Assembly (NCBI GenBank): GCA_902766255.1
Contig: CACXCS010000086.1
Location: forward strand, 78,859 to 142,858
Direction: 5' to 3'
Source: an uncultured Bacteroidia bacterium
GTDB lineage: Bacteria; Bacteroidota; Bacteroidia; Bacteroidales; UBA932
Length of the DNA stretch: 64,000 nucleotides
Below the pieces are notes generated by a model. The model worked only from the letters and a program-made list of their open reading frames with translations. It was not told the DNA's origin and searched no databases. Of the stretch, positions 53,142 to 63,294 are shown one piece after another; position 1 is the stretch's first letter, and every line of letters begins with the position of its first letter. Made by a program: the position numbers and the translations under genes.

Positions 53142-54543
53142 TCAGACCTAGATCCGGTGCCTTAAGCCGCATATAAGCATCAGCCTCTTCAAAATTATTG
53201 CCGATAACTCCGTCAAGTATAGCCTCTTTGACAAGCTCTTTCAGCTGCCCTATCTCATGGCATGGAGGAATGCCGTATACCTGCATTACGTACTCTCCGG
53301 TTATGGGGTTCTTGAAATTACGAATCCTGTCTTTCTCTTCTACAACTGCCATTTTACGCTTGACAAGCTCGAAGTTGGAGCGTATGCGGGCAACTTTGGC
53401 CGGGTTCTTTGAAGTGATGTCTGCGTTGCAGAGTATCATCAGGGAGTCAATGTCGTCGCCGGCATCGAAGAGCAGGCGGCGTACGGCGCTGTCGGTAACC
53501 TCCTCATCCACAAGAGATATGGGACGCATGTGCAGCCAGACCATCTTTTTGACGAACTTGCCTTCGTCCTGCGACATGCGCAGACGGTTGAATATGGCCG
53601 GCACCATCTTGCTGCCTATCACATCGTGGCCGTGGAAAGTCCAGCCGAGATCGTGATCATAACGCTTGCAGACTGCCTTTCCGATATCGTGCAGCAGCGC
53701 AGCCCAGCGCAGGGGAATGCTTTCAGATGCAGAGGCAACATTGTCCAGAACTGCAAGCGTATGGGCGAAATTATCTTTGTGGCCGCGGCCGTCAACAGTT
53801 TCAACACCCTTTAAGGCACTGAGTTCAGGCAGGATGTGTGAAAGCAAACCAGCCTCATCCATAAGGCGGAAGGCCATGGACGGGCGGGAGCAAGCCATCA
53901 TCTTGGTGAGTTCTTCAGTAATACGTTCGACCGACAAAATGGAAAGACGGTCTGCCATACGGCGCATGGAGTCCATAGACTCCGGAACAATCTTGAACTC
54001 CAGCTCCGGAGTGCTTAACTTGGCGGCAAAACGAACGGCCCTCAGCATCCTTAGAGGGTCGTCGGAATACGTGGTATCAGGATCGAGCGGGGTGCGGATA
54101 ATCCCGGCTGCAAGGTCGCGTACGCCTCCGAACGGATCTACCAGTTCCCCGTAATTGTCAGGCATGAGGCTGAAAGCCATGGCGTTGATGGTAAAGTCGC
54201 GGCGCAGCTGGTCGTCTTTGAGTGTGCCGTTCTCCACTATAGGCTTGCGGGATTCGCGCCTGTAGGACTCGCGCCGGGCTCCCACAAACTCTATTTCATC
54301 CCCATGGAACTTCAGCATCGCCGTGCCGAAACTGGGGAAGTATGCCGGTTGCTTGCCGCACTTCTCCCCTACAGCGCCGGCAAAGTCGATACCGCTGCCC
54401 TCGACGACGATATCGATGTCGGTACATGGGCGTCCCAACAAGCAGTCACGTACGTAACCACCTATCACGAAGGCTTTTACGCCCCGTTCCCGGGCAACTT
54501 GGCCAACCAGCTTGAACACTGGACGTTCAAGGAATTGTGACAT
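53131..54543 (-). CDS. cca: CCA tRNA nucleotidyltransferase with HD domain
   Basis: A 470-aa class II polymerase that adds CCA to tRNA and tmRNA 3' ends. Seen: GGYVRDCLLGRP and the metal-binding TDIDIVV, RRDFTINAMAF, DDPLRMLRAVRFAAKL, and an HD domain with LLHDIGKAVC. Start: ATG 54543 shares a base with the upstream stop (TAATG), while Met 54555 in the same frame is an alternative. It is relevant here because the tmRNA gene lacks an encoded CCA. Confidence 0.95.
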   Translation of the reverse strand: MSQFLERPVFKLVGQVARERGVKAFVIGGYVRDCLLGRPCTDIDIVVEGSGIDFAGAVGEKCGKQPAYFPSFGTAMLKFHGDEIEFVGARRESYRRESRKPIVENGTLKDDQLRRDFTINAMAFSLMPDNYGELVDPFGGVRDLAAGIIRTPLDPDTTYSDDPLRMLRAVRFAAKLSTPELEFKIVPESMDSMRRMADRLSILSVERITEELTKMMACSRPSMAFRLMDEAGLLSHILPELSALKGVETVDGRGHKDNFAHTLAVLDNVASASESIPLRWAALLHDIGKAVCKRYDHDLGWTFHGHDVIGSKMVPAIFNRLRMSQDEGKFVKKMVWLHMRPISLVDEEVTDSAVRRLLFDAGDDIDSLMILCNADITSKNPAKVARIRSNFELVKRKMAVVEEKDRIRNFKNPITGEYVMQVYGIPPCHEIGQLKELVKEAILDGVIGNNFEEADAYMRLKAPDLGLNEK

Positions 54544-54947
54544 TATTGTGGGCATAGCATCTGGTCGAATGAAGGTATGTGGGGGAATGGCTTGAACTCG
54601 TTTTCCTCTCTGCGGAAAACCATAGTGCGGCCGCCGTTGGTAAGCATCAGCCAGCGCACGTCCAGCACCATGTTGTAACGCATTGCCTGGAAAGCTACGG
54701 CACTGTCAAGATCAACATCCGGCCGCTTGCACTCAACTACGGCCAGAGGATGGCCGCTGCGGTCGTGCACCAGGATGTCTGCCCGCCAGCGTTTTGTAGC
54801 AAAAGACATCGACGCCTCGCTCATCATCAGATGTGACGGTGCCCCTGAACTGAGCAGCACGCCGATAAACCACTGCCTCACCCGTTCTTCAGGGGTGTCT
54901 GCCACTTCCTTATGGCGCAGAGGATCGAACAGTTTGTCAGTTGACAT
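54543..54947 (-). CDS. HsdR N-terminal-like small nuclease-fold protein
   Basis: A 134-aa protein matching the type I restriction HsdR N-terminal domain, a PD-(D/E)xK-like nuclease fold. Seen: Asp57 in WRADILV, then Glu72-Cys-Lys74 in VVECKRP, in the right order and spacing. There is no helicase, HsdM or HsdS gene nearby, so it is not part of a restriction system. In Bacteroidales such single-domain genes lie in housekeeping operons; here it precedes cca. ATG 54947 is preferred to the in-frame TTG at 54953. Its 5' end overlaps the large surface protein gene by 11 nt. Confidence 0.82.
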   Translation of the reverse strand: MSTDKLFDPLRHKEVADTPEERVRQWFIGVLLSSGAPSHLMMSEASMSFATKRWRADILVHDRSGHPLAVVECKRPDVDLDSAVAFQAMRYNMVLDVRWLMLTNGGRTMVFRREENEFKPFPHIPSFDQMLCPQ

Positions 54948-57900
54948 TCCCAAACTTCATGTAATTCGGGTAATATGAGTCGGTACTGAAAATATCGGTA
55001 CAGGTGTATGTGTTGCCATACGAATCGGTCGCCTCCACCCTTACGTTCGCATCTGGATTCTTGAGAGTATAGGTATACATATGGAACATACTGGTATAGT
55101 AAGAATCATTATTAATCCCCCTGCCCACTACTCCAATGTGGTAACCAACGGCCCACCAGTCATTTGATGAATCTGCATCTACGGTATAAGTGGTACCGGA
55201 AGTCACGGATTGATAAGTCTGGCGATTGTAACCCACAGGACTCGCAGTACCGCTGAGGACATCGTTTTCATATACCTTTACCGTCCAGCGGCTGTCACCG
55301 TTGAATACATTAATCATGAGCCTGGAGGCTTCGTGCGGCCACTTGAACTTGGCATGGGATCCCCCGTTGGTGGTGTTGCCGCGGTATACACGGATCTGGT
55401 AATCACGTGTGTTCATGTGGTTGTTCATGCCGATGAAGAACTCATCCACGAACGAAGTGCCGTTAATATGGTACACGGTATAGCCGTTTGGACAGCCGTC
55501 TCCCTCGACATTGCTCCACCACCACTGCCCGCAAACGGCAGCGTGAATATGCTCGGGAATACCTTTTGCGGTGTAATAACGCTTGTAGTGAGTGTGCCCG
55601 GAGAAGAGCTTGGGGGATTTGTATTTCTTGACAAGGGTCATTACATCATTGACGTGCTTATATTCGCTGCCTGTTCTGTTCACAAGAGGTATGTGCCCGC
55701 AGAGGATGACCGATTTGGTCTTGGGCACATTGGCCAGGTCGGCCTGGAGCCACGCCCACTGTTCATCTGAATAGCCAAGGCTGTAATCGGACGCATCGGT
55801 TGTGCTGTTGTATATAATGTTTCGCATGCAGACAACGTGCACGTCACCCCTGTTGAAAGAGAAGTTGATGGGGCCGAATACATCTTCGAACTTGCGCTGT
55901 GCCCTGAGGTACAGGGTGCTGCTCTTAGAGTCGATGGCAAGAGGACTCGAACTATAGAAGTATGTGTAGTCATGGTTGCCCATGGTCTGGAACACGGGCA
56001 TGTTTATCTTGCTGAAATGAGTCCGCATCGTGGTCATTCCGCCATTGGAATTACGGGAACCCTCAGAATAAACTATGTCGCCGAGGGTGACCCCATAACA
56101 AGGCAGAGACTGCTGCGCAATCACGCTGTTGATAGCAGGTACGGCTTCGCTGTTGAAGCGCTCAGTATCAGATTTGCCCGTGCCGCGGTTGGCGTTGTGA
56201 GCCTGCGGATCCGCCATGGCAAACAGCATAAACTCACTCTCTACGGCCTGCCGCTTCAAGGTAAAGTTGTAACCATCCCCCGATTCGCCATAATTCATGA
56301 AGAAATCGGGACGACCGTCGGATTTCTTTTGTATGACTGCATCTGAGGGCAGGGAAATGTATATATACCATGTATCGCGGCATGTATTCAGACGGTAATG
56401 GCCGTCGGAATCGGTAACCGCCACGGAAAAGCCGTCGCTGACCGATACTCCGGCTGCAGCAGAGCCATCATCGTACTTGACTGTGCCCTCGGCATAAGTC
56501 TGGGGTCCGGGTGTCACACAGTAGGCATAGATGATGTGCGTGGAGGACAAGTATGCGGTACCCGACAGGTATGAGTTGAAATTATTGACATTAAGCTCGA
56601 TGGACGTGCCGCCTGTCTGCACATGTCCCTTAACTTCGATAGGCTGTTCGGAACTGCCGAGGACAACGTTTTTGCTAGTCTCCTTGTTATAGGTGCCAAG
56701 AACCATACCCACGTTGCTGCGGTCAGGTGCAGCGCTAATCACATCGCATAGAACCTTGCATGCGAGGGAAGATGTGAGATTGACACCTCCATGACACCCG
56801 ATAAGACCGCCGGTTCCGAAAAGGGTCACATCTGAAACCACATCTCCGGTATTTATACACGCATACAGGCCGTGATCCTGGGAGTGGAATCCGTTGATAC
56901 CGCCGATGGCAGAACCTGAATCTGCGGATTTCACGTATATACGTCCACTGTTGCTGCAGTTTTCAAGCGCTCCCGTACCGCCCATTACGCCGCCGATGCG
57001 GACTTTGCCCGCACCGGACATGGTAATGCTGCCGGAGTTGGTACATCCTGATGTCTTGCACGCCAAGCCTGCCTTTTCGCCACTGGGCCAGCCGACGATT
57101 CCGCCTACGGGCGAGTTAGAAGCGCTGGCATCTATGTCCAGGACAAGATTGCCCGAATTGGTGCAGTCAGTGATATTTGTATGATCGTTAAGAGCCTGAT
57201 AATTATTGGTTTCATGGAAGCTGCCTCCGCTTATGCCGCCTATATCCAGAATGTAGTTTTTGGCAGAATAGGCAACACGGCTTGATGTGACGGCGGTAAT
57301 ATTCATGTCACCGGAGTTGTTGCAGTTGGATATTGTTCCGTAAGGAGAACCTACGATACCTCCTATCTGGATGCGCTGGTAGATTACCTCTGCAGCGTTC
57401 TCGATACCGTCGTTGAAATATGTGATGACTCCTGAGTTGGAACAACTGCTAAGGCTGAATCCCTCCCATCCTGCACCTACTACACCGCCAAGATTGGCCG
57501 CGGACGCAGTAATACTGCCCAAGTTGCACATGCCGCTGCCATATTTGAAAGAGAGAGTGACGGGAGCAAAGTTGCGGCAGTTTGTGAGAGGGCCCTCGCT
57601 GTAACCGGCAATACCTCCAATTGCAGCGCCCTTGATTGAAGAATTGCTTGTAAAAGATACCTCTCCATTATTTGTACAACTGTTCAGTCGCCCGTAGTTA
57701 TATGCCGTTATGCCGCCCATCACAATGGGTTGGTCGATTGCTTTCGAAGCAGAATAGACAACCGAAGCACTGTTGGTCACAAGGGAAATCTGACCATTAT
57801 TGGTATTGACCAACGCCGACGAAACAAGACCCGACGGAGTAATGGTGCCGGCGATGTTAAGTGAAGAAATCGTGCCGTCATTGGACTCAAACAAAGGACC

Positions 57901-58791
57901 GGGTGACTCCGAAACCGTGACCGTATAACCGTTGCCTTCCAGTTTGCCGCCAAAACCCGAGGCCACAGTCCAGCTTGTGCCGGTCATGTTGATATCATTG
58001 ATAATGAAAGCCGTGGACTTGTCGGTAGCGGAGGTAGTACTCAAGAAATCTGCCATTTCAGCGGCCGTGCTGATAGTGATGACGGATTTCTCAAGGGATA
58101 ATGCTCCCATGGAAATACTGTGGCCTTCATCGATCATGAGCATATTGTCCGACTCCATGATAAAGCTGCCGTCGTTCGTGACGATCAGGGCCTTGACGGT
58201 AGAAAAGACACCGGGCTCGATTGCCAATGCATACGTGCCGGCAACGCCAGGCAACTCCAAACTCGCCTGGTAATCATCAAGATAGAACATTACGCGCCTG
58301 ACGGATGCAGGAACCGTAAACTTCAACAGGGACGTAATATTGGAGAATTTAAGTGTTGCTCCGGGAGCAGCTTTCGCCTGCATGACCAAAGCCGCCGGAT
58401 CAGCACCGGGAGCAGAGGCAGTCTGGTTTGTGGGAATCGAATATGTAACCTTACCCCCCGATAATTTTGCGGCAGAATAAGGATAAACTGCAGTCAAGGT
58501 GCTGGCTCCTGAATATGCCTTGCCCTGGAAAACAGCGGACCTGGTCCCTGCACCCGAAACCAGTTGGAAGCGTTTCAACGACATGCCGTCATACACTGCC
58601 AGCTCGTCTCCCTCCTGCCAAAGCGGAGTAACCATATTGGCATCCAGATTCACTTTAGATGAAACCATGGATGCATTCAGGTACATATCGACGAGCTGTC
58701 CGTTATTGTCAAATTCGGGCATTTGTTCTTGAGAACAGGACCAAAACAGTGCCGCCAGGAGCAATGCGGCTATTTGTAGATTATGACGCAT
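54937..58791 (-). CDS. 1284-aa surface lipoprotein: fimbrillin-like, GLUG repeats, calcineurin phosphoesterase
   Basis: A very large predicted surface lipoprotein (signal ending at Cys19). Order of parts: a fimbrillin-like N-terminal domain (about 35-240, with LWQEGDELAVYDG and AVYPYSAA), a long series of GLUG-type repeats (about 280-720, with repeated GGI.G and CTNSG.I units), a short carboxypeptidase-regulatory-like domain (about 765-830), a calcineurin-type metallophosphoesterase (about 855-1090) with DPQ near 860, GDIVYSE near 905, GNHD near 937 and GHTH near 1065, and a C-terminal beta domain. The phosphoesterase middle and its N- and C-domains are known in Bacteroides; the GLUG-fimbrillin front is the unusual part. 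It has its own promoter. Confidence 0.85.
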   Translation of the reverse strand: MRHNLQIAALLLAALFWSCSQEQMPEFDNNGQLVDMYLNASMVSSKVNLDANMVTPLWQEGDELAVYDGMSLKRFQLVSGAGTRSAVFQGKAYSGASTLTAVYPYSAAKLSGGKVTYSIPTNQTASAPGADPAALVMQAKAAPGATLKFSNITSLLKFTVPASVRRVMFYLDDYQASLELPGVAGTYALAIEPGVFSTVKALIVTNDGSFIMESDNMLMIDEGHSISMGALSLEKSVITISTAAEMADFLSTTSATDKSTAFIINDINMTGTSWTVASGFGGKLEGNGYTVTVSESPGPLFESNDGTISSLNIAGTITPSGLVSSALVNTNNGQISLVTNSASVVYSASKAIDQPIVMGGITAYNYGRLNSCTNNGEVSFTSNSSIKGAAIGGIAGYSEGPLTNCRNFAPVTLSFKYGSGMCNLGSITASAANLGGVVGAGWEGFSLSSCSNSGVITYFNDGIENAAEVIYQRIQIGGIVGSPYGTISNCNNSGDMNITAVTSSRVAYSAKNYILDIGGISGGSFHETNNYQALNDHTNITDCTNSGNLVLDIDASASNSPVGGIVGWPSGEKAGLACKTSGCTNSGSITMSGAGKVRIGGVMGGTGALENCSNSGRIYVKSADSGSAIGGINGFHSQDHGLYACINTGDVVSDVTLFGTGGLIGCHGGVNLTSSLACKVLCDVISAAPDRSNVGMVLGTYNKETSKNVVLGSSEQPIEVKGHVQTGGTSIELNVNNFNSYLSGTAYLSSTHIIYAYCVTPGPQTYAEGTVKYDDGSAAAGVSVSDGFSVAVTDSDGHYRLNTCRDTWYIYISLPSDAVIQKKSDGRPDFFMNYGESGDGYNFTLKRQAVESEFMLFAMADPQAHNANRGTGKSDTERFNSEAVPAINSVIAQQSLPCYGVTLGDIVYSEGSRNSNGGMTTMRTHFSKINMPVFQTMGNHDYTYFYSSSPLAIDSKSSTLYLRAQRKFEDVFGPINFSFNRGDVHVVCMRNIIYNSTTDASDYSLGYSDEQWAWLQADLANVPKTKSVILCGHIPLVNRTGSEYKHVNDVMTLVKKYKSPKLFSGHTHYKRYYTAKGIPEHIHAAVCGQWWWSNVEGDGCPNGYTVYHINGTSFVDEFFIGMNNHMNTRDYQIRVYRGNTTNGGSHAKFKWPHEASRLMINVFNGDSRWTVKVYENDVLSGTASPVGYNRQTYQSVTSGTTYTVDADSSNDWWAVGYHIGVVGRGINNDSYYTSMFHMYTYTLKNPDANVRVEATDSYGNTYTCTDIFSTDSYYPNYMKFGNVN

Positions 58792-58797
58792 AGACTA

Positions 58798-58805
58798 CAA
58801 ATTTA
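58798..58805 (-). promoter_or_regulatory. -7 element of the large surface protein gene
   Basis: TAAATTTG on the minus strand, beginning 3 nt after the waaA stop and ending 6 nt before the start codon; predicted leader about 3 nt. The gene is therefore separately promoted although it lies in a same-strand series. Confidence 0.65.
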
Positions 58806-58808
58806 TTA

Positions 58809-59987
58809 TTATTTTCCGGAAATCAATATCATGTCCGCAATGGTTTCAGCAACTCCGCTCTGCTTTTGGCAGTAGGCTAAAGCAGCATTGCTCATGCTTG
58901 CCAGTTTTGAAGAATCCGATTTCAGACCGGCATACCACCGGCAAAAATCATCACGGTCATTAACGGCCGAAGCGGCTCCGGCAGCTATCATTTTGGCACA
59001 ATGCATCTGGGTGCCAAAAATGGGGCCGAACGAGACCGGAACGCCATAAGCCGCCGGCTCGATGACGCTGTGCGGGGATTCTCCGCTGAATCCGGAACCC
59101 ACAAAAGCGGCAAAGCCATAACGGTAAAGACGGGACAGCATGCCCACAGTATCCACAATCAAAACCTGGGCACTCTGGGGTTCCTGGCCCGGATCGGTAT
59201 AAAGGATCGTCTTTCCTTTGATTGAACTTATCAGATGTTGAAGCTGCGCCTTCCCCTGCTCATGCGGAATAACAAGAAATTTATCAGAAGGATTGGAGTT
59301 AGCTGCCGCTATTATGCATTCATCGTCCTCATCGGGAAGAGTACTCCCGGCCACGAACACCTTCCGTCCCTGGCACCACTTGTCCACAAGTGCATCCGAC
59401 CAAGGTTCGGCAGCTATTGCGTTCACCCTGTCCATCCTGGGATCTCCAGCAAGTGAAATATTGCTTAGACCTGCATTCTGAAGTACCTCAAGAGAGGAAG
59501 GGTCATTAACGATGATTTTGGTAAAACAAGTCTTGAAAGCATCCAGATACATTTTACCGACCGGCTTGAAGTATGCCATTCCGGGCAGGAAGCGCGCTGA
59601 AACAAGAAAAGCGGGAATGCTTCTGGAGCGTATCTCATGCAGGAAATTCAACCAGTAATCACTGATGGAAACGATTACCATTTCCGGCCGCACAAGATCC
59701 AGGAAACGCCGGGCATTCCGTTTGGTATCCAAAGGGAGGTAGAATACAAAATCGGCGATTGGATCATCTTTCAGGTGTTCATATCCCGAAGGCGAAAAGA
59801 AAGTTACCATAAACCTGTACCGGGGTTCACGGCGCTTTATGGCTTCAATTACCGGACGAGCCTCCTCAAACTCGCCGTACGATGCGGCATGAACCCATAT
59901 TATGTTGTCAACTCCGCGGCACGCCTCCTCTATTCGCTTGAACTGGCCTATGCGGCCTTTCACAAACTGGTAAAGCTTTGATTTCAT
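58809..59987 (-). CDS. waaA: 3-deoxy-D-manno-octulosonic acid transferase (Kdo transferase)
   Basis: WaaA (KdtA) adds Kdo from CMP-Kdo to lipid A at the inner face of the inner membrane. The 392-aa GT-B enzyme shows the acceptor-site HAASYGEFEEARP with the catalytic Glu, TFFSPSGYE, PLDTKRNARRFL, a VAGSTLPDEDD nucleotide-site segment and GSGFSGESPHSVIEPAAYGVPV. The canonical YEFW-type motif is SDYW here, a local variation. It overlaps uvrA by 4 nt. Confidence 0.93.
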   Translation of the reverse strand: MKSKLYQFVKGRIGQFKRIEEACRGVDNIIWVHAASYGEFEEARPVIEAIKRREPRYRFMVTFFSPSGYEHLKDDPIADFVFYLPLDTKRNARRFLDLVRPEMVIVSISDYWLNFLHEIRSRSIPAFLVSARFLPGMAYFKPVGKMYLDAFKTCFTKIIVNDPSSLEVLQNAGLSNISLAGDPRMDRVNAIAAEPWSDALVDKWCQGRKVFVAGSTLPDEDDECIIAAANSNPSDKFLVIPHEQGKAQLQHLISSIKGKTILYTDPGQEPQSAQVLIVDTVGMLSRLYRYGFAAFVGSGFSGESPHSVIEPAAYGVPVSFGPIFGTQMHCAKMIAAGAASAVNDRDDFCRWYAGLKSDSSKLASMSNAALAYCQKQSGVAETIADMILISGK

Positions 59988-62761
59988 AAGTACTGAGCAG
60001 TAAATGTCCGTGCCGACTTGATATCCTCAGGCGTGCCCTCGAATACCACTTGCCCTCCCTGGTCTCCGGCATCGGGACCAAGGTCAATGATCCAGTCGGC
60101 ACAGCGGATTACATCAGGATTATGTTCAACCACCACCAGCGAATGACCTGCGGCCAGAAGGGCGTCGAAACTTTTGAGTAGCTTTTCAACATCGTAGAAA
60201 TGCAGCCCGGTGGTGGGTTCATCAAAAATGAAAAGGATCTTTTCTGCTTTCTTATCCCTGCGGCTCAGATTCAGGAAGTAAGCAAGTTTGATGCGTTGGC
60301 TTTCTCCCCCGGAAAGTGTGCTGCTGCTCTGTCCAAGGCGTATATAACCTAGTCCTACGTCCAACAGGGCCTGGAGTCTGTCGACAACGTCGCGTGCCTC
60401 CGGCTCGGGGCCCTCGGCAAAAAAAGCAGAGGCTTCGGATACACTCATATTAAGTATATCGTCAATATTCTTGCCGCGATAACGTACTTCCAGCACGTCC
60501 GGCTTGAAACGCGTACCGCCACACTCGTCACAGACCATGGTAACGTCGGCCATGAATTGCATTTCGATTTTGACGACGCCCTCGCCCTGGCACTCCGGGC
60601 ATCGGCCGCCATCCTGGTTGAAGCTGAAATAGTTGGGACCGAAACCATTGATTTTGGCATATTGCTGTGCCGCAAGCAGGTCTCGTATGGAATCGTATGC
60701 CTTGAGATATGTAACGGCATTGGAACGGCTGCTGCGGCCTATAGGATTCTGGTCAACATATTCCACTCGCTGGATGCGGTCCAGATTGCCGCTGAGCCCA
60801 CGGAAGACCCCTGGCAGGTCCCCGCTGTCGTTAATACGGCGGTTCAACGCCGGGTACAGTATATCGCCCACCAGGCTGGATTTTCCCGAACCGCTTACCC
60901 CGGTAATAACAGTAAGGACTCCCAGCGGAATCTTTACATCTATGTCTTTCAGATTATGCTCGTGTGCCCCTTGTACGGTAATACTGTACTGCCATGGACG
61001 GCGTGAGCGCACATAGCGATGGCGCACTCCGTCCAGATACTGCAGGGTAAGGGATGTTTCCAACTGGGCGTTGGAATAGTTGCCGGGATATCCTTCATAA
61101 ATCACCTTTCCGCCGAATTCTCCCGCCCGTGGCCCCATATCCACAAGCCAGTCTGCAGCCCTGATTATTTCCTCGTCATGCTCAACCACAATTACGGTGT
61201 TGCCAAGGTCGCGAAGGCGCTTGAGCACTTTTATAAGACGCTCAGTATCACGTGGATGCAAACCGATACTCGGTTCGTCCAGAATGTACATCGAGCCAAC
61301 CAGGCTTGAGCCTATGGCTGTAACGAGGTTGATACGCTGGCTCTCCCCTCCTGAGAGTGTGTTGCAGGCACGGTTGAGTGTCAGATACCCAAGCCCGACA
61401 TCGTCGATGCAGCGGAGACGGGAGATTATCTCTGCCCTGGGCTCAGCAGTAACTGCCTGCTCGTTTGTGTCTAGCTGGAGGTTTTCCAAGAAGGCAAGCA
61501 GCTGGAGAACATTCATGTTAAGAAGTTCAGCGATATTCTTGCCGCCGACTTTAACCCACAGGGCCTCCTTGCGAAGGCGCGACCCCTTGCATGCATGGCA
61601 GGTAGTGCGGCCGCTGAAACGGCTCAGCATATATTTGTACTGGATCTTATAGCGCTGAGTTTCAACCCATTCGAAAAACTCGTTGATACCTATAAGGCTG
61701 TTTTCGTCATCACGGATGGAGCGGGCGTTCCAGATGATGTCTTTTTCTTTATCAGTAAGCTCACAGTAGGGTTTGAACGCATCGATCCCGAAATCCGGGG
61801 CAAGCCGGACAAGGTGATCCTTGAACCAGCCCATCTTTTCCCCTCTCCAGCATGCTATGGCTCCGTCGTAGATGCTTTTAGTCTTGTCGGGGACTACAAG
61901 ATCCTCACTGATGCCTATTATCTTGCCAAGTCCTCCGCATTCGGGGCATGCACCAAGCGGACTGTTGAAACTGAACAGGTAATCGTCCGGTTCCTGGAAC
62001 TTTATTCCGTCAAGCTCGAAGCGGCTGCTGAACTGCCTGAGTATTCCCTCTTCAGAAGCTATAGCCATAAGCCCGTTCCCACGAGAGAAAGCGTCAGCAA
62101 GGCTGGAAAGAAGCCTCTGACGGTCTTCCAACGAGCTGAAACGGTCAATCAGCAGCCAGGCTTCTTCAGGATTGGACTGGTTCTTCAGAATGTCTTCGAT
62201 CTTGGCGGGCCGGCCGTCTGCCCATAGACGGTTATATCCATCTTCCTTGAGCTGAAGCAGCAACTCCGTCCGGTCATTACGAGACCGCCAACCCAGGTCG
62301 GCGAGGATATATAGAGTGCGGCCGTTGTTGGACTCGAGCCACTGGAGGACGTCCGCAGTTCCCTCTTTCTTTACTTCATTACCCGAGACCGGACTATATG
62401 TTCTACCTGCGCGGGAAAAGATAAGACGCAGATAATCATAAACTTCAGTAGTGGTTGCCACGGTTGACCTGGGGTTGCGGATATTGACTTTCTGCTCTAT
62501 GGCAATAGCGGGAGGAATATTCTCGATACCATCTACATCGGGCTTGGTCATGCGGCCCAGGAACTGGCGGGCATAAGAGCTAAGGCTCTCGGCAAAGCGC
62601 CTCTGCCCCTCCGCAAAAAGGGTGTCAAAGGCAAGACTCGACTTGCCGCTGCCGGATATACCGGTGACGACAACCAGCTTGCCGCGAGGTATTTCTATGG
62701 TGACGTTTTTGAGGTTGTTGACCCGCGCGCCCTTAATAATTATTTTCCCCTGACTGGACAT
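59984..62761 (-). CDS. uvrA: Excinuclease ABC subunit A
   Basis: UvrA recognises bulky DNA damage and loads UvrB in nucleotide excision repair. The 925-aa product is of normal length with two ABC ATPase units. Seen: Walker [10 protein letters not shown] near residue 35 and GVSGSGKSS in the second half, ABC signatures LSGGESQRI in both halves, zinc-module cysteines ([26 protein letters not shown]), and [10 protein letters not shown] chose ATG 62761; the open frame continues to 62929, through the divergent ybaK. waaA overlaps its stop by 4 nt. Confidence 0.98.
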   Translation of the reverse strand: MSSQGKIIIKGARVNNLKNVTIEIPRGKLVVVTGISGSGKSSLAFDTLFAEGQRRFAESLSSYARQFLGRMTKPDVDGIENIPPAIAIEQKVNIRNPRSTVATTTEVYDYLRLIFSRAGRTYSPVSGNEVKKEGTADVLQWLESNNGRTLYILADLGWRSRNDRTELLLQLKEDGYNRLWADGRPAKIEDILKNQSNPEEAWLLIDRFSSLEDRQRLLSSLADAFSRGNGLMAIASEEGILRQFSSRFELDGIKFQEPDDYLFSFNSPLGACPECGGLGKIIGISEDLVVPDKTKSIYDGAIACWRGEKMGWFKDHLVRLAPDFGIDAFKPYCELTDKEKDIIWNARSIRDDENSLIGINEFFEWVETQRYKIQYKYMLSRFSGRTTCHACKGSRLRKEALWVKVGGKNIAELLNMNVLQLLAFLENLQLDTNEQAVTAEPRAEIISRLRCIDDVGLGYLTLNRACNTLSGGESQRINLVTAIGSSLVGSMYILDEPSIGLHPRDTERLIKVLKRLRDLGNTVIVVEHDEEIIRAADWLVDMGPRAGEFGGKVIYEGYPGNYSNAQLETSLTLQYLDGVRHRYVRSRRPWQYSITVQGAHEHNLKDIDVKIPLGVLTVITGVSGSGKSSLVGDILYPALNRRINDSGDLPGVFRGLSGNLDRIQRVEYVDQNPIGRSSRSNAVTYLKAYDSIRDLLAAQQYAKINGFGPNYFSFNQDGGRCPECQGEGVVKIEMQFMADVTMVCDECGGTRFKPDVLEVRYRGKNIDDILNMSVSEASAFFAEGPEPEARDVVDRLQALLDVGLGYIRLGQSSSTLSGGESQRIKLAYFLNLSRRDKKAEKILFIFDEPTTGLHFYDVEKLLKSFDALLAAGHSLVVVEHNPDVIRCADWIIDLGPDAGDQGGQVVFEGTPEDIKSARTFTAQYL

Positions 62762-62772
62762 ACTCTGTTCCA

Positions 62773-62780
62773 CAAAGTTA
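62773..62780 (-). promoter_or_regulatory. -7 element of the uvrA-waaA operon
   Basis: TAACTTTG on the minus strand, ending 11 nt before the uvrA start; predicted leader about 8 nt. Confidence 0.65.
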
Positions 62781-62793
62781 ACAAAAAATGTAT

Positions 62794-62801
62794 TACCTTT
62801 G
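62794..62801 (+). promoter_or_regulatory. -7 element of the ybaK gene
   Basis: TACCTTTG, full consensus, ending 5 nt before ATG 62807; the predicted leader is about 2 nt. It lies 13 bp from the oppositely directed uvrA element. Confidence 0.65.
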
Positions 62802-62806
62802 TTACC

Positions 62807-63286
62807 ATGGCTGCCAAGATTCCCAAAACCAATGCCGCCAGGCTGCTTGAAGCGGCCGGAGTTCAGTTCGACCTCATACCTTATGAGGTTGACGAGCAGA
62901 ATCTTGACGCCGGACACGTGGCCGCGCAACTTGGCGAGCCGCTGGAGACTGTGTTCAAGACTCTTGTCCTCCGAGGCGACAGGAATGGCTTGTTCGTGTG
63001 CGTGATGCCCGGCGACATGGAGGTTGACCTTAGGACCGCTGCCCGCATCTCAGGCAACAAATCCGCAGCTATGATACACGTCCGCGAACTTCAGCCTCTA
63101 ACCGGATACATCAGGGGCGGCTGCTCCCCTATCGGCATGAAGAAGTCATTTCCGACATATATCTATGAGTCAGCCCTGCTGTATGATTATATTTATGTAA
63201 GTGCCGGTGTTCGCGGGCTTCAGTTGCGCATCCGCCCCGAGGACCTGATCAGCTTTGTTGGTGCCGGAATCTACCCAATTGATTGA
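62807..63286 (+). CDS. ybaK: Cys-tRNA(Pro) deacylase YbaK
   Basis: A 159-aa editing protein that hydrolyses misacylated Cys-tRNA(Pro). Seen: PKTNAARLLEAAGVQFDLIPYEVDE at the N-terminus, a conserved VFKTLVLRG strand with the key Lys51, and GGCSPIGMKKSFPTYI, all typical of YbaK/EbsC. It probably shares a transcript with the deformylase gene 8 nt downstream, giving a pair concerned with protein synthesis quality, although the second is exported. Confidence 0.93.
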   Translation: MAAKIPKTNAARLLEAAGVQFDLIPYEVDEQNLDAGHVAAQLGEPLETVFKTLVLRGDRNGLFVCVMPGDMEVDLRTAARISGNKSAAMIHVRELQPLTGYIRGGCSPIGMKKSFPTYIYESALLYDYIYVSAGVRGLQLRIRPEDLISFVGAGIYPID

Positions 63287-63294
63287 CTGCCAAT

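Noticed and set aside
56500-57960. DNA-level tandem repeat or CRISPR-like array in the large surface gene
   Set aside because: The repetition is at protein level (GLUG-type units of varied sequence), without constant spacing or identical DNA repeats.
62762-62929. Upstream extension of uvrA to an ATG at 62929
   Set aside because: It would run through the divergent ybaK gene and both promoters; ATG 62761 fits the known N-terminus and the -7 element.
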